DNA of 64,000 nucleotides, taken from NCBI RefSeq assembly GCF_021216675.1, contig NZ_CP086120.1:1550001-1614000 (forward strand), given 5' to 3'. A model generated the notes under the pieces. That model made no database searches, was not told the origin of the DNA, and was given only the letters and a program-made list of their open reading frames with translations. The position numbers and the translations under genes were made by a program. Source of the stretch: Streptomyces gobiensis (lineage in GTDB: Bacteria > Actinomycetota > Actinomycetes > Streptomycetales > Streptomycetaceae). Below are positions 7,656 to 16,998 of this stretch, in pieces; position 1 is the stretch's first letter, and each line of letters begins with the position of its first letter.

Positions 7656-9080
7656 CTACGGCAGAGCCGGGGGCCGCTTGTCGACCATCGGCTTGTCGAG
7701 CTTCGGGTCATGCGGGACCAGCGGCTGAGGTGACGCCGAGCGCATCGACGGCTCCGCGTAGTCCTGGCCGGCCCAGCGCAGCAGCGTACGGGTTGCCGCC
7801 AGCCGGTCGTCCTGTTTCAGCCTGGCGATGTTCGCACCGTGGTTGGCGCCGGGCGCGACATAGATATGCGTGTCCTTGCCGTGCTTTCCCACCCGGAAGG
7901 GCTCGGCGCGCCAGGGGTCGTTCTCACCGTTGATGAAAAGCATCTCCGAAGAGCGCTTGTACACCCACCTGTCGATGTCGCGCATCGCCCTCTTGTCGAA
8001 GGACGGCATCGGGATGTCACGCGGCACCACATTGCGCGGGTGCTGGATCCCCGGGTAGCGCAGCAGGCCGTCCAGCTGCGGGGTCTGCACGGTGGGCCAG
8101 CCGAGCTGGGTACCGGCCTGGTAGTAGTACGGAGCGTACGGCGACACGCCCTGGTCGGTGCCGAAGTCAAAGCCCACGACCCTGTCCATGAACGCGTACA
8201 GCTCATCGGTGGGCACATCGGGGTCCGGCACATCCTTGCACTGTGCCTCGTCCTGGTACTGCCAGAAGGCCCACACCAGGTCCAGCGCGAGCACCTCGTA
8301 CGCCCGGTCCGCCGACCCGTACAGATCGAAGGTGTAGCCCTCGTCCGTGGCCCACTTCTCGTACCGCTCGACCATCTCGTCGCGCCGTACCAGCGACTCC
8401 CGCTCCACGGCGGCGAGCCGCTTGCGGCATTCGGGCGTGGAGACACCGGCGAAGAACCGGTCGTAGGACGAGTCTTCCTTGTTCCGCACATTGTTGGGCG
8501 CGACATAGGCGACCGTGCCGTCCATGTCCTGCGGGTAGAAGCGACGGTAGTACGTCGCCGTCATACCGCCCTTACTGCCGCCGGTGGACACCCACTTCTG
8601 GTCGTAGATCCCGCTGAGCGCGGTGAAGATCCGGTGCTGGTCGCTGGCCGCCTGCCAGATGTCCAGCTTGGTCCAGTCCGCGGGGTCGGGGCGGGACGGC
8701 GAGAAGAACCGGTACTCCATGGAGACCTGGTTGCCGTCCACGATGCGGGTCGGCTCACTCCGCGACGGGTTGGTGCGCAGCCCGTATCCGGAGGTGAAGA
8801 AGACGGTGGGCCGGTCCTCGGACTTGTGCAGGATGGATATCCGCTGCTTGAAGGTGCCCAGCTTGGGCTGCCGATGGTCAATCGGCTGCTCATAGTTGAG
8901 GACGAAGTAGCGGTACCCCTCGACCGGCTTCTCCTCGACGAGGCTCATGCCCTCGATCGCGAGGATCCGGTCCTTGATGTCGGTCTTCGCCGCGGTGGCG
9001 GCACCCGCCGACGCGGTGCCGAGGCTCGCCGTGCCGATGAGCACGACGAAGGCCAGCACCCATCTGAGTGCTTTACGCAT
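7656..9080 (-). CDS. Secreted S37-family (PS-10) tripeptidyl aminopeptidase
   Basis: 474 residues with a Sec signal peptide ending near ASAGAATAA. The S37/PS-10 family pattern is clear: YFVLNYEQPIDH, FFTSGYGL, the nucleophile elbow WVSTGGSKGGMTA (Ser about residue 169), FINGENDPWRAEP and a late PGANHGANI supplying Asp and His. Family members are secreted proteases of Streptomyces that remove tripeptides from protein N-termini. It is convergent with the lipoprotein gene (17 bp between stops). Upstream lies a dispersed-repeat block. Confidence 0.88.
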   Translation of the reverse strand: MRKALRWVLAFVVLIGTASLGTASAGAATAAKTDIKDRILAIEGMSLVEEKPVEGYRYFVLNYEQPIDHRQPKLGTFKQRISILHKSEDRPTVFFTSGYGLRTNPSRSEPTRIVDGNQVSMEYRFFSPSRPDPADWTKLDIWQAASDQHRIFTALSGIYDQKWVSTGGSKGGMTATYYRRFYPQDMDGTVAYVAPNNVRNKEDSSYDRFFAGVSTPECRKRLAAVERESLVRRDEMVERYEKWATDEGYTFDLYGSADRAYEVLALDLVWAFWQYQDEAQCKDVPDPDVPTDELYAFMDRVVGFDFGTDQGVSPYAPYYYQAGTQLGWPTVQTPQLDGLLRYPGIQHPRNVVPRDIPMPSFDKRAMRDIDRWVYKRSSEMLFINGENDPWRAEPFRVGKHGKDTHIYVAPGANHGANIARLKQDDRLAATRTLLRWAGQDYAEPSMRSASPQPLVPHDPKLDKPMVDKRPPALP

Positions 9081-9164
9081 ACGTAACTCCCCTGGTTCGC
9101 AAAGGTCGTCGCGAACCTATCGGCGCAACTACCCTCACGCCACCCCCACTTACCCGCCAGCCCT

Positions 9165-9450
9165 CGGCGGCCTTCCCCAGCCCCGCCCCTTCCCGGCTCT
9201 ACCGATATGCGGCCCCGCCGCGTGGCGGCACTTCGCCCGGTTGCGGAGGTGCCGGGGTGGGTTTCCCCGTATCCCGCCCCTTCCCGGAACCGGGGCTTCG
9301 CCCCGGGGCCTCGGGGGTGGCCGGTGCGGGCCGGTGGCCGGGTGTTGTGCCCACCCACAGCCCCTCGCGGGGCTGCGAGTGCCCACAACACTCGGGGGTC
9401 TGGGGGCGGAGCCCCCAGGTTCGGGAAGGGTGGGTCAGGGGAACTCCCAC
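9165..9450. repeat. Dispersed modular GC-rich repeat, copy A
   Basis: Fills most of the gap between the peptidase and NUDIX genes. It carries the shared modules in order: CGATATGCGGCCCCGCCGCG with GGCGG, CGGGGCTTCGCCCCGG, a pair of GTTGTGCCCACCC and GTGCCCACAACAC, then GGGGGTCTGGGGGCGGAGCC and TTCGGGAAGGG. The same modules recur at about 20.0, 45.3, 52.0 and 57.9 kb. Confidence 0.85.
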
Positions 9451-9478
9451 CTCGGGCCGTACCGCATACGCTCGGCCC

Positions 9479-9946
9479 ATGACCGACAAGCCGCTGGCCA
9501 CCGGCCCGCGCCAGATGGCGCTGCTCGCCTTCGACCAGGTGCCCGAGGGGACATTCCCCTCGGCCTATGTCCTGGTCGCGCTCTGGCACCAGGAGCGGCT
9601 GCTCCTGGTGCATGTGCGGCACCGCGACTGCTGGGAGCTCCCCGGCGGCGGGATCGACCCCGGCGAGACGCCACGGGAGGCGGCCGTAAGGGAGCTGTAC
9701 GAGGAGAGCGAGCAGCGCGTCGCCCCCGACGCGCTGCGGTTCGTCGGCTACGCGACCACCGCCATCGGCCCGGACCAACTCGTCCTGCGCGGCGCCGTCT
9801 TCACCGCCGAGACCACCGACCCGCAGCCGTTCCTCCCCAATGACGAGATCGCCGCGGTCCACTGGCGCGAGACAGCCGAAGAACCCCCGGGTACCGCCCG
9901 CGTCCAGACGGTCGACACCTATCTGGCCGCCCTCACCCGCCCCTGA
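9479..9946 (+). CDS. NUDIX hydrolase (MutT-like)
   Basis: 155 residues from ATG 9479; the longer upstream frame runs through the repeat block and is not protein-like. The NUDIX box is present (GGGIDPGETPREAAVRELYEES, in two pieces GGGIDPGETPREAA and VRELYEES), with the REUXEE residues intact; the usual final Gly of the box is Glu. NUDIX enzymes hydrolyse nucleoside diphosphates linked to another moiety; the substrate is not predictable. The last 28 bp overlap the convergent ABC exporter gene. Confidence 0.87.
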   Translation: MTDKPLATGPRQMALLAFDQVPEGTFPSAYVLVALWHQERLLLVHVRHRDCWELPGGGIDPGETPREAAVRELYEESEQRVAPDALRFVGYATTAIGPDQLVLRGAVFTAETTDPQPFLPNDEIAAVHWRETAEEPPGTARVQTVDTYLAALTRP

Positions 9947-12900
9947 GCCCCCTCAACGCCCTGAGCCCCCCGAAACCCCTGTCCCATGAACGTCCGCCAC
10001 AGCTCCGCGTAGGGGCCCTCCCGCGCCACCAGCTCCGTGTGAGTGCCGTCCTCCACCACCCGGCCGTGGTCGAGGACCACCACCCGGTCCGCGCGGGCCG
10101 CCGTGGTGAGGCGGTGGGCCACCACCAGGGTCGTGCGGCGCCCCGCCAGCCGGTCCGTGGCCTGGTTGACCAGCGCCTCGGTCGCCAGGTCCAGCGCGGC
10201 CGTGGCCTCGTCCAGCAGCAGAATGCCGGGGTTGACGAGCTCCGCGCGGGCGAGCGCGATGAGTTGGCGCTGGCCGGCCGACAGATTACGGCCACGTTCG
10301 GAGACCGGATGCAGGTAGCCCTCGGAGAGGGAGGCGATCATGTCGTGGGCGCCGACCGCGCGGGCGGCGGTCTCCACTTCGGCGTCGGTGGCGTCCGGAC
10401 GGCCATAGGCGATGGCGTCGCGGACCGTACCGGGGAAGAGGTAGGGCTCCTGGGGGACGACGCCCAGGCGCTGACGGTAGCCGGTGAGGTCCAGATCCCG
10501 TAGGTCCATGCCGTCCGCCAGGACCGCGCCCGAGGTGGGGTCGTAGAACCGGGCGACCAGCTTGACCAGGGTGGACTTGCCCGCACCGGTCTCGCCAACA
10601 AAGGCGACCGTCTGTCCGGCGGGAATGGTCAGATCGATATCGGAAAGCGCCTCTTTCTCTCCGTCTGTCTTCCCGACTGGCTCCCCGTCTGCCTCGCCGC
10701 CCGGACTCATCGAGCCGCCGTAGCGGAAGCTGACCTGCCGGAAGGTGACTTCACCACGGAGGGAGTCAACGGGACGCGCTCGCCGGGCCGCCGGTGTCGT
10801 TGTCTCTTCCCGCAGCAGCTCCTGAATACGGCCGAGGGAGACCGCCGCCTGCTGGTAACCGTCAAAGACCTGGGAAAGCTGCTGCACAGGCGCGAAGAAC
10901 AGCTCGATATACAGCAGATAGGCGACCAGCCCACCCGCTGTCAGGGTCCCGGCGCTCACCCGGCCCGCGCCGACGATCAGTACCGCGGCCGTCGCCAGCG
11001 AGGCCAGCAGCTGGACGAAGGGGAAGTAGACCGAGATCAGCCACTGGCCACGCACCCGGGCCCGCCGGTAGCCGTCGCTGCGTTCGGCGAAGCGGTCCGC
11101 GCCAAGGTCCTCACGGCGGAAGGCCTGCACCATACGGAGACCGGCGACCGACTCCTGCAGGTCCGCGTTGACGACGCTGACCCGCTCACGCGCCAGCTCA
11201 TAGGCCCGGACGCTGTGCCGCCGGAAGAAGACCGTGCCGATGATCAGTGGCGGAATGGTGGCGAAGACCACCAGGGCGAGCTGGACGTCGATCGCCAGGA
11301 GGGCGACCAGGATGCCCAGGAAGGTGAGCAGCGAGACGACCGCCGTCACCAGACCGGTCTGCAGGAAGGTGGACAGGGCGTCCACATCCGTCGTCATCCG
11401 GGTCATGACCGCGCCGGTCAGGTGGCGCTCGTAGTAGTCGAGCCCAAGCCGCTGTAGCTGCGCGAAGATCTTGACGCGCAGCGCGTAGAGCACCCGTTCA
11501 CCGGTGTGCCCGGTGAGCCGCATCGCGGTGAACTGCGCGGCCCACTGGCCGATGACGACCAGCAGCGCCAGCGCGGCGGCGAGCCAGACCGCGCCCAGGG
11601 CGGCCCGCTCCACGCCCTCGTCGATGCCGTGCCGGATCAGGATGGGCAGCAGCAGCATCGCGATGGCGTCGAGGGCGACAAAGGCGAGGGCGACCGTGAG
11701 CGGTGCGCCGAAGCCGCGCAGCAGCCTGCGCAGGCCATACGATTCCTCGCGGCGTTCGGCCGCCGCCTCATCCACATCAGGGGTGTCGTTGGCGGGCGGC
11801 AGTGCGGCCACCTTGGCCAGCAGCTCGGGGCTGCCGGGCAGATTGGCCATCTCGGCGGCGAAGCTGCCGGGGCGGCCGCTCTGCGCGGCCGCGGTGCCAC
11901 GGCCATCGGCGCCGACGGCCGACTGTGCGGAGCCGTTCTTACGGACCCATAGCTCGGGGGAGACGCCGTCGACGCGGCGGTGCTCATCGTGGGACGCCTG
12001 CCCGGCCGGGTCACGCTCGATCTGGCCCAGCTCATCGGGGTCGGTCAGCAGCCTGCGGTAGAGCGCGCAGCGCGCGGTGAGCTCCTCATGGGTGCCGACA
12101 TCGGCGAGCCGTCCGCCGTCCAGGACGGCGATCCGGTCGGCGAGGGCCAGCGTGGACTGGCGGTGGGCGATCAGCAGGGTGGTGCGGCCCGCCATGACGC
12201 TCCGCAGCGCCTCGTGGATCTCATGCTCGATCCGGGCGTCAACGGCGGAGGTGGCGTCGTCGAGGAGCAGCAGCCGGGGGTCGGTCAGAATCGCCCGGGC
12301 CAGGGCGATGCGCTGCCGCTGGCCACCGGAGAGGGTGAGCCCCTGCTCCCCGACCGTTGTCTCATATCCCTGGGGCAGCTGCGAGATAAAGCCGTCGGCC
12401 TGGGCCGCGCGGGCCGCCGCCCGTATCTGCTCATCGTCCGCACCCGGTGCGCCGAAGGCGATGTTCTCGCGTATCGACTCGGAGAACAGGAAGCTGTTCT
12501 CCGGCACCAGCCCGATGGCGGAGCGCAGCGAGCCCAGCGTCAGATCGCGCACATCGTGGCCGCCGACCCGCACCGCGCCGCCGGTCACGTCGTAGTAGCG
12601 GGGCAGCAGCAGGGAGACGGTGGACTTGCCGCCGCCGCTGGTGCCGACCACGGCGACGGTCTCGCCGGGCTCGATCCGCAGGCTGAAACCGTCCAGCACC
12701 GGGTGCTCCGGATCGTAACCGAAGGTGACATGGTCGAATTCGACCGAGGCGTCGGCCGCCGCGGGCAGCTCATGGGCGTCCGCCCGCTCGGCCATCCGTG
12801 GCTCGGTGTCGATGAGGTCGAAGACCCGCTCCACACCGGCCCGTGCCTGCTGGCCGATGGTCAGCATCATGGCGAGCATCCGGACCGGCCCGACGAGCTG

Positions 12901-13773
12901 CGCGAGATAGGTCGAGAAGGCGACGAAGGTACCCAGGGTGATCTGCCCCCGTACGGCCATCCAGCCGCCGAGCGCCAGCATGGCGACCTGGCCGAGCGAG
13001 GGGATGGACTGCAGGGCGGGGGTGTAGCGGGCGTTCAGCCGTACGGTGCGCATCCGGGCGGCGAAGAGGGTGCGGCTGATGTCACGCAGCTTCTGGGTCT
13101 CCTGCCGCTCCTGACCGAAGCCCTTCACCACCCGTACGCCCGTGACGGCCCCGTCCACCACCGAGGCCACGGCTCCGGCCTGCTGCTGGGCGTACCAGGT
13201 GGCGGGGAAGAGGCGGATGCGGCTCAGATTGGCGATCCACCACAGCAGCGGGAAGACGGCGAGCGAGACCAGGGTGAGCAGCGGTGACAGGCTGACCATC
13301 ACGACCAGTGCGACGGCGAAGAGCAGCACATTGCCGATCATCATCGGCACCATGAAGAGCAGGCTCTGTACGAGCTGGAGGTCGCTGGTGCCCCGGCCGA
13401 CGACCTGGCCGGTGGACAGCTCGTCCTGGCGGCGCCCGTCGAGCCGGATGATCGCCCGGTACATCTCGGTGCGCAGATCGTGCTGGACGTCCAGTGCCAT
13501 CCGGCCGCCGTAGTAGCGGCGCAGATAAGTCAGCCCGTAGATCACCAGCGCGGCGGCGATCAGCAGCCCGATCCACAGCGCCATGCCGCCGCCGTCACCG
13601 ATGACGACCTCATCGATGATCACCTTGGTCAGCAGCGGGACGAGGGCCATAATGCCCATCCCGGCGAGCGAGGCGCCCAGCGCGAGCAGCACATTGCGCT
13701 TGTACCGCCAGCAGTACGCGACCAGCCGGCGCGCCCATCCGGGTCGCCGTTCCCCCGACTCCGTCCCCACCAC
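9919..13773 (-). CDS. Fused ABC exporter with two TMD-NBD halves
   Basis: 1284 residues from a GTG at 13773 with AAGAAGGA upstream. Two complete exporter halves lie in tandem: six helices then NBD1 (Walker A GTSGGGKST about residue 378, signature LSGGQRQRIA, Walker B LLLLDDATSAVD), a linker, six helices then NBD2 (Walker A GETGAGKST about 1064, signature LSAGQRQLIA, Walker B LLLDEATAALD). NBD1 has Asp where the catalytic Glu should be, while NBD2 keeps it: the asymmetric site pattern of heterodimeric exporters such as TM287/288, here in one chain. The exported substrate is unknown. Confidence 0.93.
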   Translation of the reverse strand: MVGTESGERRPGWARRLVAYCWRYKRNVLLALGASLAGMGIMALVPLLTKVIIDEVVIGDGGGMALWIGLLIAAALVIYGLTYLRRYYGGRMALDVQHDLRTEMYRAIIRLDGRRQDELSTGQVVGRGTSDLQLVQSLLFMVPMMIGNVLLFAVALVVMVSLSPLLTLVSLAVFPLLWWIANLSRIRLFPATWYAQQQAGAVASVVDGAVTGVRVVKGFGQERQETQKLRDISRTLFAARMRTVRLNARYTPALQSIPSLGQVAMLALGGWMAVRGQITLGTFVAFSTYLAQLVGPVRMLAMMLTIGQQARAGVERVFDLIDTEPRMAERADAHELPAAADASVEFDHVTFGYDPEHPVLDGFSLRIEPGETVAVVGTSGGGKSTVSLLLPRYYDVTGGAVRVGGHDVRDLTLGSLRSAIGLVPENSFLFSESIRENIAFGAPGADDEQIRAAARAAQADGFISQLPQGYETTVGEQGLTLSGGQRQRIALARAILTDPRLLLLDDATSAVDARIEHEIHEALRSVMAGRTTLLIAHRQSTLALADRIAVLDGGRLADVGTHEELTARCALYRRLLTDPDELGQIERDPAGQASHDEHRRVDGVSPELWVRKNGSAQSAVGADGRGTAAAQSGRPGSFAAEMANLPGSPELLAKVAALPPANDTPDVDEAAAERREESYGLRRLLRGFGAPLTVALAFVALDAIAMLLLPILIRHGIDEGVERAALGAVWLAAALALLVVIGQWAAQFTAMRLTGHTGERVLYALRVKIFAQLQRLGLDYYERHLTGAVMTRMTTDVDALSTFLQTGLVTAVVSLLTFLGILVALLAIDVQLALVVFATIPPLIIGTVFFRRHSVRAYELARERVSVVNADLQESVAGLRMVQAFRREDLGADRFAERSDGYRRARVRGQWLISVYFPFVQLLASLATAAVLIVGAGRVSAGTLTAGGLVAYLLYIELFFAPVQQLSQVFDGYQQAAVSLGRIQELLREETTTPAARRARPVDSLRGEVTFRQVSFRYGGSMSPGGEADGEPVGKTDGEKEALSDIDLTIPAGQTVAFVGETGAGKSTLVKLVARFYDPTSGAVLADGMDLRDLDLTGYRQRLGVVPQEPYLFPGTVRDAIAYGRPDATDAEVETAARAVGAHDMIASLSEGYLHPVSERGRNLSAGQRQLIALARAELVNPGILLLDEATAALDLATEALVNQATDRLAGRRTTLVVAHRLTTAARADRVVVLDHGRVVEDGTHTELVAREGPYAELWRTFMGQGFRGAQGVEGAQGRVRAAR

Positions 13774-13882
13774 GCCGCGTCCTTCTTCCGATGATCCGAC
13801 TAACGCTGCTGCCGGATGATCTAACGCTGGCCCGTGCGGATTTCATCCCGCCATCCCGCCATAACGCCGCAGATTCGGTGGC

Positions 13883-14587
13883 TCACTCTTCGCTACGGCC
13901 CTCGCTGGCACGCAGACCGACGGCCTCCAGCCAGGACGGACCGCTGCCGCCAAGGATCTCGGCCAGCAACAGCAGCCGGGTGAGCGGGTCCCAGTCGGTG
14001 TCCCCGGCGGCTCCGGCGGCTCCGGCGGCTCCGCCGCCGTACTGCTCGCTGTACGGACGTATCGCGCAGTCAGCGGAGAACTTGGCCCATACGGCCTTGC
14101 CGGAGGGGCCCGGCGTGGTCCAGCCCCAGTCGTCGCTGAGGCAGTCCACGATATGCAGACCACGCCCTGTCTCGGCGAGGTCATCGGGCCCCCGGACCAT
14201 GGGGACCGTGCTGCCCGGGTCGACCACCGCGCACAGCACGGTGGGCCCCTGCCGCAGCAGGCTCAGCACGACCGGCTGTGGGGTCGCGGGATCGGAGGGA
14301 CGGCTGCCGTACCGAAGTGCGTTGGTCACCATCTCGGACACGGACACCGCGATGTCGTCAACGAGCTCGTGCATGCCCCAGCCACAGAGGGCGGAGCGTG
14401 CGAAGTGCCGTGCTATGCCGGGCGACTGAGGGTCGGGCTCAAGTGTCCAGGCGGCGAATCCCGAGGTGTCGACGGGCTTGGCCTCCGGGCTCGCCGCCCG
14501 CACCAGGGACAGCGATGGGTGTGCTCCGAAGCCGTTGACGGGTCTGCGGGCGTCATTGACTGCCCACCTCGCCGATTGTGCCGCCAT
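13883..14587 (-). CDS. ATP-binding anti-sigma-like protein (HATPase_c, RsbW type)
   Basis: 234 residues from ATG 14587. The GHKL ATPase N-box appears as DIAVSVSEMVTNALRYG and the G1 box as CAVVDPGSTVP, followed by GRGLHIVDCLSDDWGW. This is the short stand-alone ATP-binding family abundant in Streptomyces, related to SpoIIAB/RsbW, usually acting in protein-partner switching. The C-terminus has a Gly/Ala-rich stretch (GGGAAGAAGAAG). It is divergent from a DUF397 gene and an XRE gene, the arrangement seen in whiJ-like developmental loci. Confidence 0.85.
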   Translation of the reverse strand: MAAQSARWAVNDARRPVNGFGAHPSLSLVRAASPEAKPVDTSGFAAWTLEPDPQSPGIARHFARSALCGWGMHELVDDIAVSVSEMVTNALRYGSRPSDPATPQPVVLSLLRQGPTVLCAVVDPGSTVPMVRGPDDLAETGRGLHIVDCLSDDWGWTTPGPSGKAVWAKFSADCAIRPYSEQYGGGAAGAAGAAGDTDWDPLTRLLLLAEILGGSGPSWLEAVGLRASEGRSEE

Positions 14588-14660
14588 GACGAACCCCGCA
14601 GCCGTCTCTTGGGTGCCGGTGTACCACGCTTGCGGACCCCATACTCTGCTATCTGTACTT

Positions 14661-14704
14661 ACGGCTGCAAGTGCAGCTGCAAGTACAGCTGCAAAAACAG
14701 CTGT
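14661..14704. repeat. Iterated 12-bp direct repeat between divergent regulatory genes
   Basis: Three and a half units with core CAGCTGCAA recur at 12-bp intervals (for example GCAGCTGCAAGT at 14673-14684, then ACAGCTGCAAAA). The array lies in the 176 bp between the ATP-binding-protein gene and the DUF397 gene, where promoters of both should be, so it could be a set of operator half-sites for the adjacent XRE regulator. Confidence 0.6.
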
Positions 14705-14763
14705 GCGTGAGGCAGTATTCGGCCAGTGATCACGGTGGTGTGCGAGTGACGGAAGAGGCAGAG

Positions 14764-15006
14764 ATGCAGCAGGTTGACAACGGCGTGCAGGCGGCCCGCC
14801 TTGAGGGCGTCGTCTGGCGGAAGAGCCGCCGCAGCAACCCCAGCGGTAACTGCGTTGAGCTGGCCCTACTGCCGGACGGCGGGGTCGCGATGCGCAACTC
14901 ACGCCACCCCGCGGGCCCCGCACTGATCTATACGGACGCCGAAATCGCCGCATTCATCCTCGGCGCCAAGGACGGCGACTTCGATGACCTCGTTGACAGC
15001 AACTGA
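14764..15006 (+). CDS. DUF397-domain protein
   Basis: 80 residues from ATG 14764, with AGAGG 6 nt upstream; a GTG at 14746 is an alternative. The DUF397 signature WRKSRRSNPSGNCVELA is clear, followed by VAMRNSRHP and a final AFILGAKDGDFD. DUF397 proteins are paired with XRE/DUF5753 regulators in Streptomyces and are thought to modulate them. The paired regulator is 111 bp downstream on the same strand. Confidence 0.9.
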   Translation: MQQVDNGVQAARLEGVVWRKSRRSNPSGNCVELALLPDGGVAMRNSRHPAGPALIYTDAEIAAFILGAKDGDFDDLVDSN

Positions 15007-15117
15007 CAGCAACTGACAAACGCACATGACCCCCGCAACTGCACGGCTGTACAGGCCTGGTGGGGGGTGGGACACTGAGCGGTCGTTTCTTCACTCAGAG
15101 CAGCGGGAGCAGGCACC

Positions 15118-16020
15118 ATGTCAGCCCAGCCGGAACACGCTTCCTCGATGCGGCGGGTCCTCGACCAGCCGCGAGGCGGACCGACGGTGCTGCGTATCGT
15201 GCTCGGTACGCACCTTCGGCGGCTCCGTGAGTCCTGCGGTATCACCCGGGAGGCCGCCGGAGAGGCGATCCGGGGTTCACACGCCAAGATCAGCCGCCTG
15301 GAGCTGGGGCGGGTGGGCTACAAGGAACGCGATGTAGCCGATCTGCTGACACTGTACGGCGTACGTGAGGCGGCACAGCGTGAGGAGTTCCTCAGCCTGG
15401 CCCGGCACGCCAACACCCCCGGCTGGTGGCACAAGTACGGCGATGTGCTGCCGAGTTGGTTTGAGACGCTGCTCGGCCTTGAGGAAGCCGCCTCCATTAT
15501 CCGCACCTATGAGGTGCAGTTCGTTCCCGGTCTGCTGCAAACCGCCGACTACGCCCGGGCCGTCACCATGCTCGGGCACGCCTCCGCGCCGGAGATCGAA
15601 ATCGAACGACGCGTCAGCCTGCGGATGCGGCGCCAGCAGCTTCTCGCCCAGCCCGCCGCACCCAAGCTGTGGGCGGTGATCGACGAGGCGGCGCTGCGCC
15701 GGCCGCTCGGCGGAGTCGCGGTGATGCGGGCTCAGATCCAGCATCTGCTGGACATCGCCGAGCAGCCGAACATTACGCTTCAGGTCGCCCCGTTCCGTAT
15801 AGGAGGCCTCGCGGCGGCGGGTGGCCCGGTCACGATCCTGCGGTTCCTGGAACCCGATTTGCCGGACATCGTCTATCTCGAACAGCTGACGAGCGCTCTC
15901 TACCTCGACAAGCGCACCGAGGTGGAGGCCTACAAGCTGGTCATGGACCGGCTGTGCGCCTCGGCCGAGACCCACCAGAGCACCACCGCGTTCCTCACGG
16001 ATCTCCTCAAGGAGTTCTAG
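15118..16020 (+). CDS. XRE-family regulator with DUF5753 domain (WhiJ-like)
   Basis: 300 residues. The N-terminal HTH (LGTHLRRLRESCGITREAAG then IRGSHAKISRLELGRVGY, about residues 24-68) is of the lambda-repressor type. The rest is the DUF5753 domain, shown by WFETLLGLEEAASIIRTYE, FVPGLLQTADYARAV and ITLQVAPFRIGG. It forms the downstream member of the ATP-binding/DUF397/XRE trio. Family members repress neighbouring or developmental genes. The 3' end carries a local duplication: a 15-bp segment resembling CTCAAGGAGTTC is repeated just after the stop. Confidence 0.88.
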   Translation: MSAQPEHASSMRRVLDQPRGGPTVLRIVLGTHLRRLRESCGITREAAGEAIRGSHAKISRLELGRVGYKERDVADLLTLYGVREAAQREEFLSLARHANTPGWWHKYGDVLPSWFETLLGLEEAASIIRTYEVQFVPGLLQTADYARAVTMLGHASAPEIEIERRVSLRMRRQQLLAQPAAPKLWAVIDEAALRRPLGGVAVMRAQIQHLLDIAEQPNITLQVAPFRIGGLAAAGGPVTILRFLEPDLPDIVYLEQLTSALYLDKRTEVEAYKLVMDRLCASAETHQSTTAFLTDLLKEF

Positions 16021-16096
16021 AGCTCAAGGAGTTCCAGGGCGCTGATGCCTTACGGACCTGCCCTCACGGACTCGCCCTCACGGACTCGCCCTTACG
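16006..16096. repeat. Short tandem duplications between convergent genes
   Basis: CTCAAGGAGTTC occurs twice (about 16006 and 16024) across the XRE stop codon. A 14-bp unit of the form CCTCACGGACTCGC occurs three times in a row from about 16063 to 16096, the last copy degenerate, overlapping the 3' end of the methyltransferase gene. They look like replication-slippage duplications. Confidence 0.6.
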
Positions 16097-16919
16097 GCTT
16101 GCGTCCGACGCCACCGAAGGCGTCCAGCTCGGCGGGGGTGCCAGCGCTGCCCTCGGGTCGCCACAACGGGCAGGAGACCACCCCGGGCGCCACAAGTTCC
16201 AGCCCCTCGAAGAAGCTCGCGATCTCCTCCGGGGTACGGAGGGTGTACGGAATCGCGCCGGTCTCGTTGTAGCGGTCCTGCGCTTCGGCCACCTCGGCGG
16301 CGATGACGCTGGTGCCGTCGTTGATGGAGACATAGCTGCCGGACGGCAGCTCCGCCAGCAGCCGGCGCACAATCGACCGCGCCTCATCGGTGTCGGAGAC
16401 ATGCCCGAGGATTCCGCTCAGAATGAGGCCGACCGGCTGGCTGAGATCCAGTGTGTCGGCGGCGGCTGCCAGGATCTTGTCGGGCTCCCGCAGATCCGCG
16501 TCGATGTACTGGGTCACTCCTTCGGGTGCGCTGGTGAGCAGGGCACGGGCGTGCGCCAGCACCAGGGGGTCGTGATCCACGTAGACAATCTTCGACTCCG
16601 GAGCCACCCGCTGGGCGACCTCGTGGGTGTTCTCGATGGTGGGCAGACCGGTGCCGATATCCAGGAACTGCCGGATCCCGGCCTCTCCCGCGAGATAGCG
16701 GATCGTACGCGTGAGAAAGCTCCGGGAAGCGCGGGCGACCTCGACCACACTCGGAGAGACCTTGCGGAACTCATCGCCCGCCACCCGGTCGACCTCATAG
16801 TTGTCCTTGCCGCCCAGCCAGTAGTTCCAGATCCGCGCCGAGTGCGGCACCGTGATATCGATCCGGGCCAGTACATCCTGGTCGGGAGCGGTTGCAGAGG
16901 TAGCCGACTCGTCTGCCAT
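16092..16919 (-). CDS. SAM-dependent methyltransferase, DUF574 family
   Basis: 275 residues from ATG 16919, with GGAGAGA upstream. The DUF574 (Methyltransf_19) signature ARIWNYWLGGKDNYEVDR is near the N-terminus, followed by FLDIGTGLPT (SAM-binding motif I), IVYVDHDPLVLAHARALL and YIDADLREPDKIL. The family is expanded in Streptomyces with mostly unknown substrates. An MDMPI_N gene lies 79 bp upstream on the same strand and may be co-transcribed. Confidence 0.9.
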   Translation of the reverse strand: MADESATSATAPDQDVLARIDITVPHSARIWNYWLGGKDNYEVDRVAGDEFRKVSPSVVEVARASRSFLTRTIRYLAGEAGIRQFLDIGTGLPTIENTHEVAQRVAPESKIVYVDHDPLVLAHARALLTSAPEGVTQYIDADLREPDKILAAAADTLDLSQPVGLILSGILGHVSDTDEARSIVRRLLAELPSGSYVSINDGTSVIAAEVAEAQDRYNETGAIPYTLRTPEEIASFFEGLELVAPGVVSCPLWRPEGSAGTPAELDAFGGVGRKP

Positions 16920-16998
16920 GGGGTCTCTCCTGCGGTGCGTCGCGCCAACTGTCACCGCACAACGTAGGCGCATGAGCACAACACGGCTAGATGGCGCC

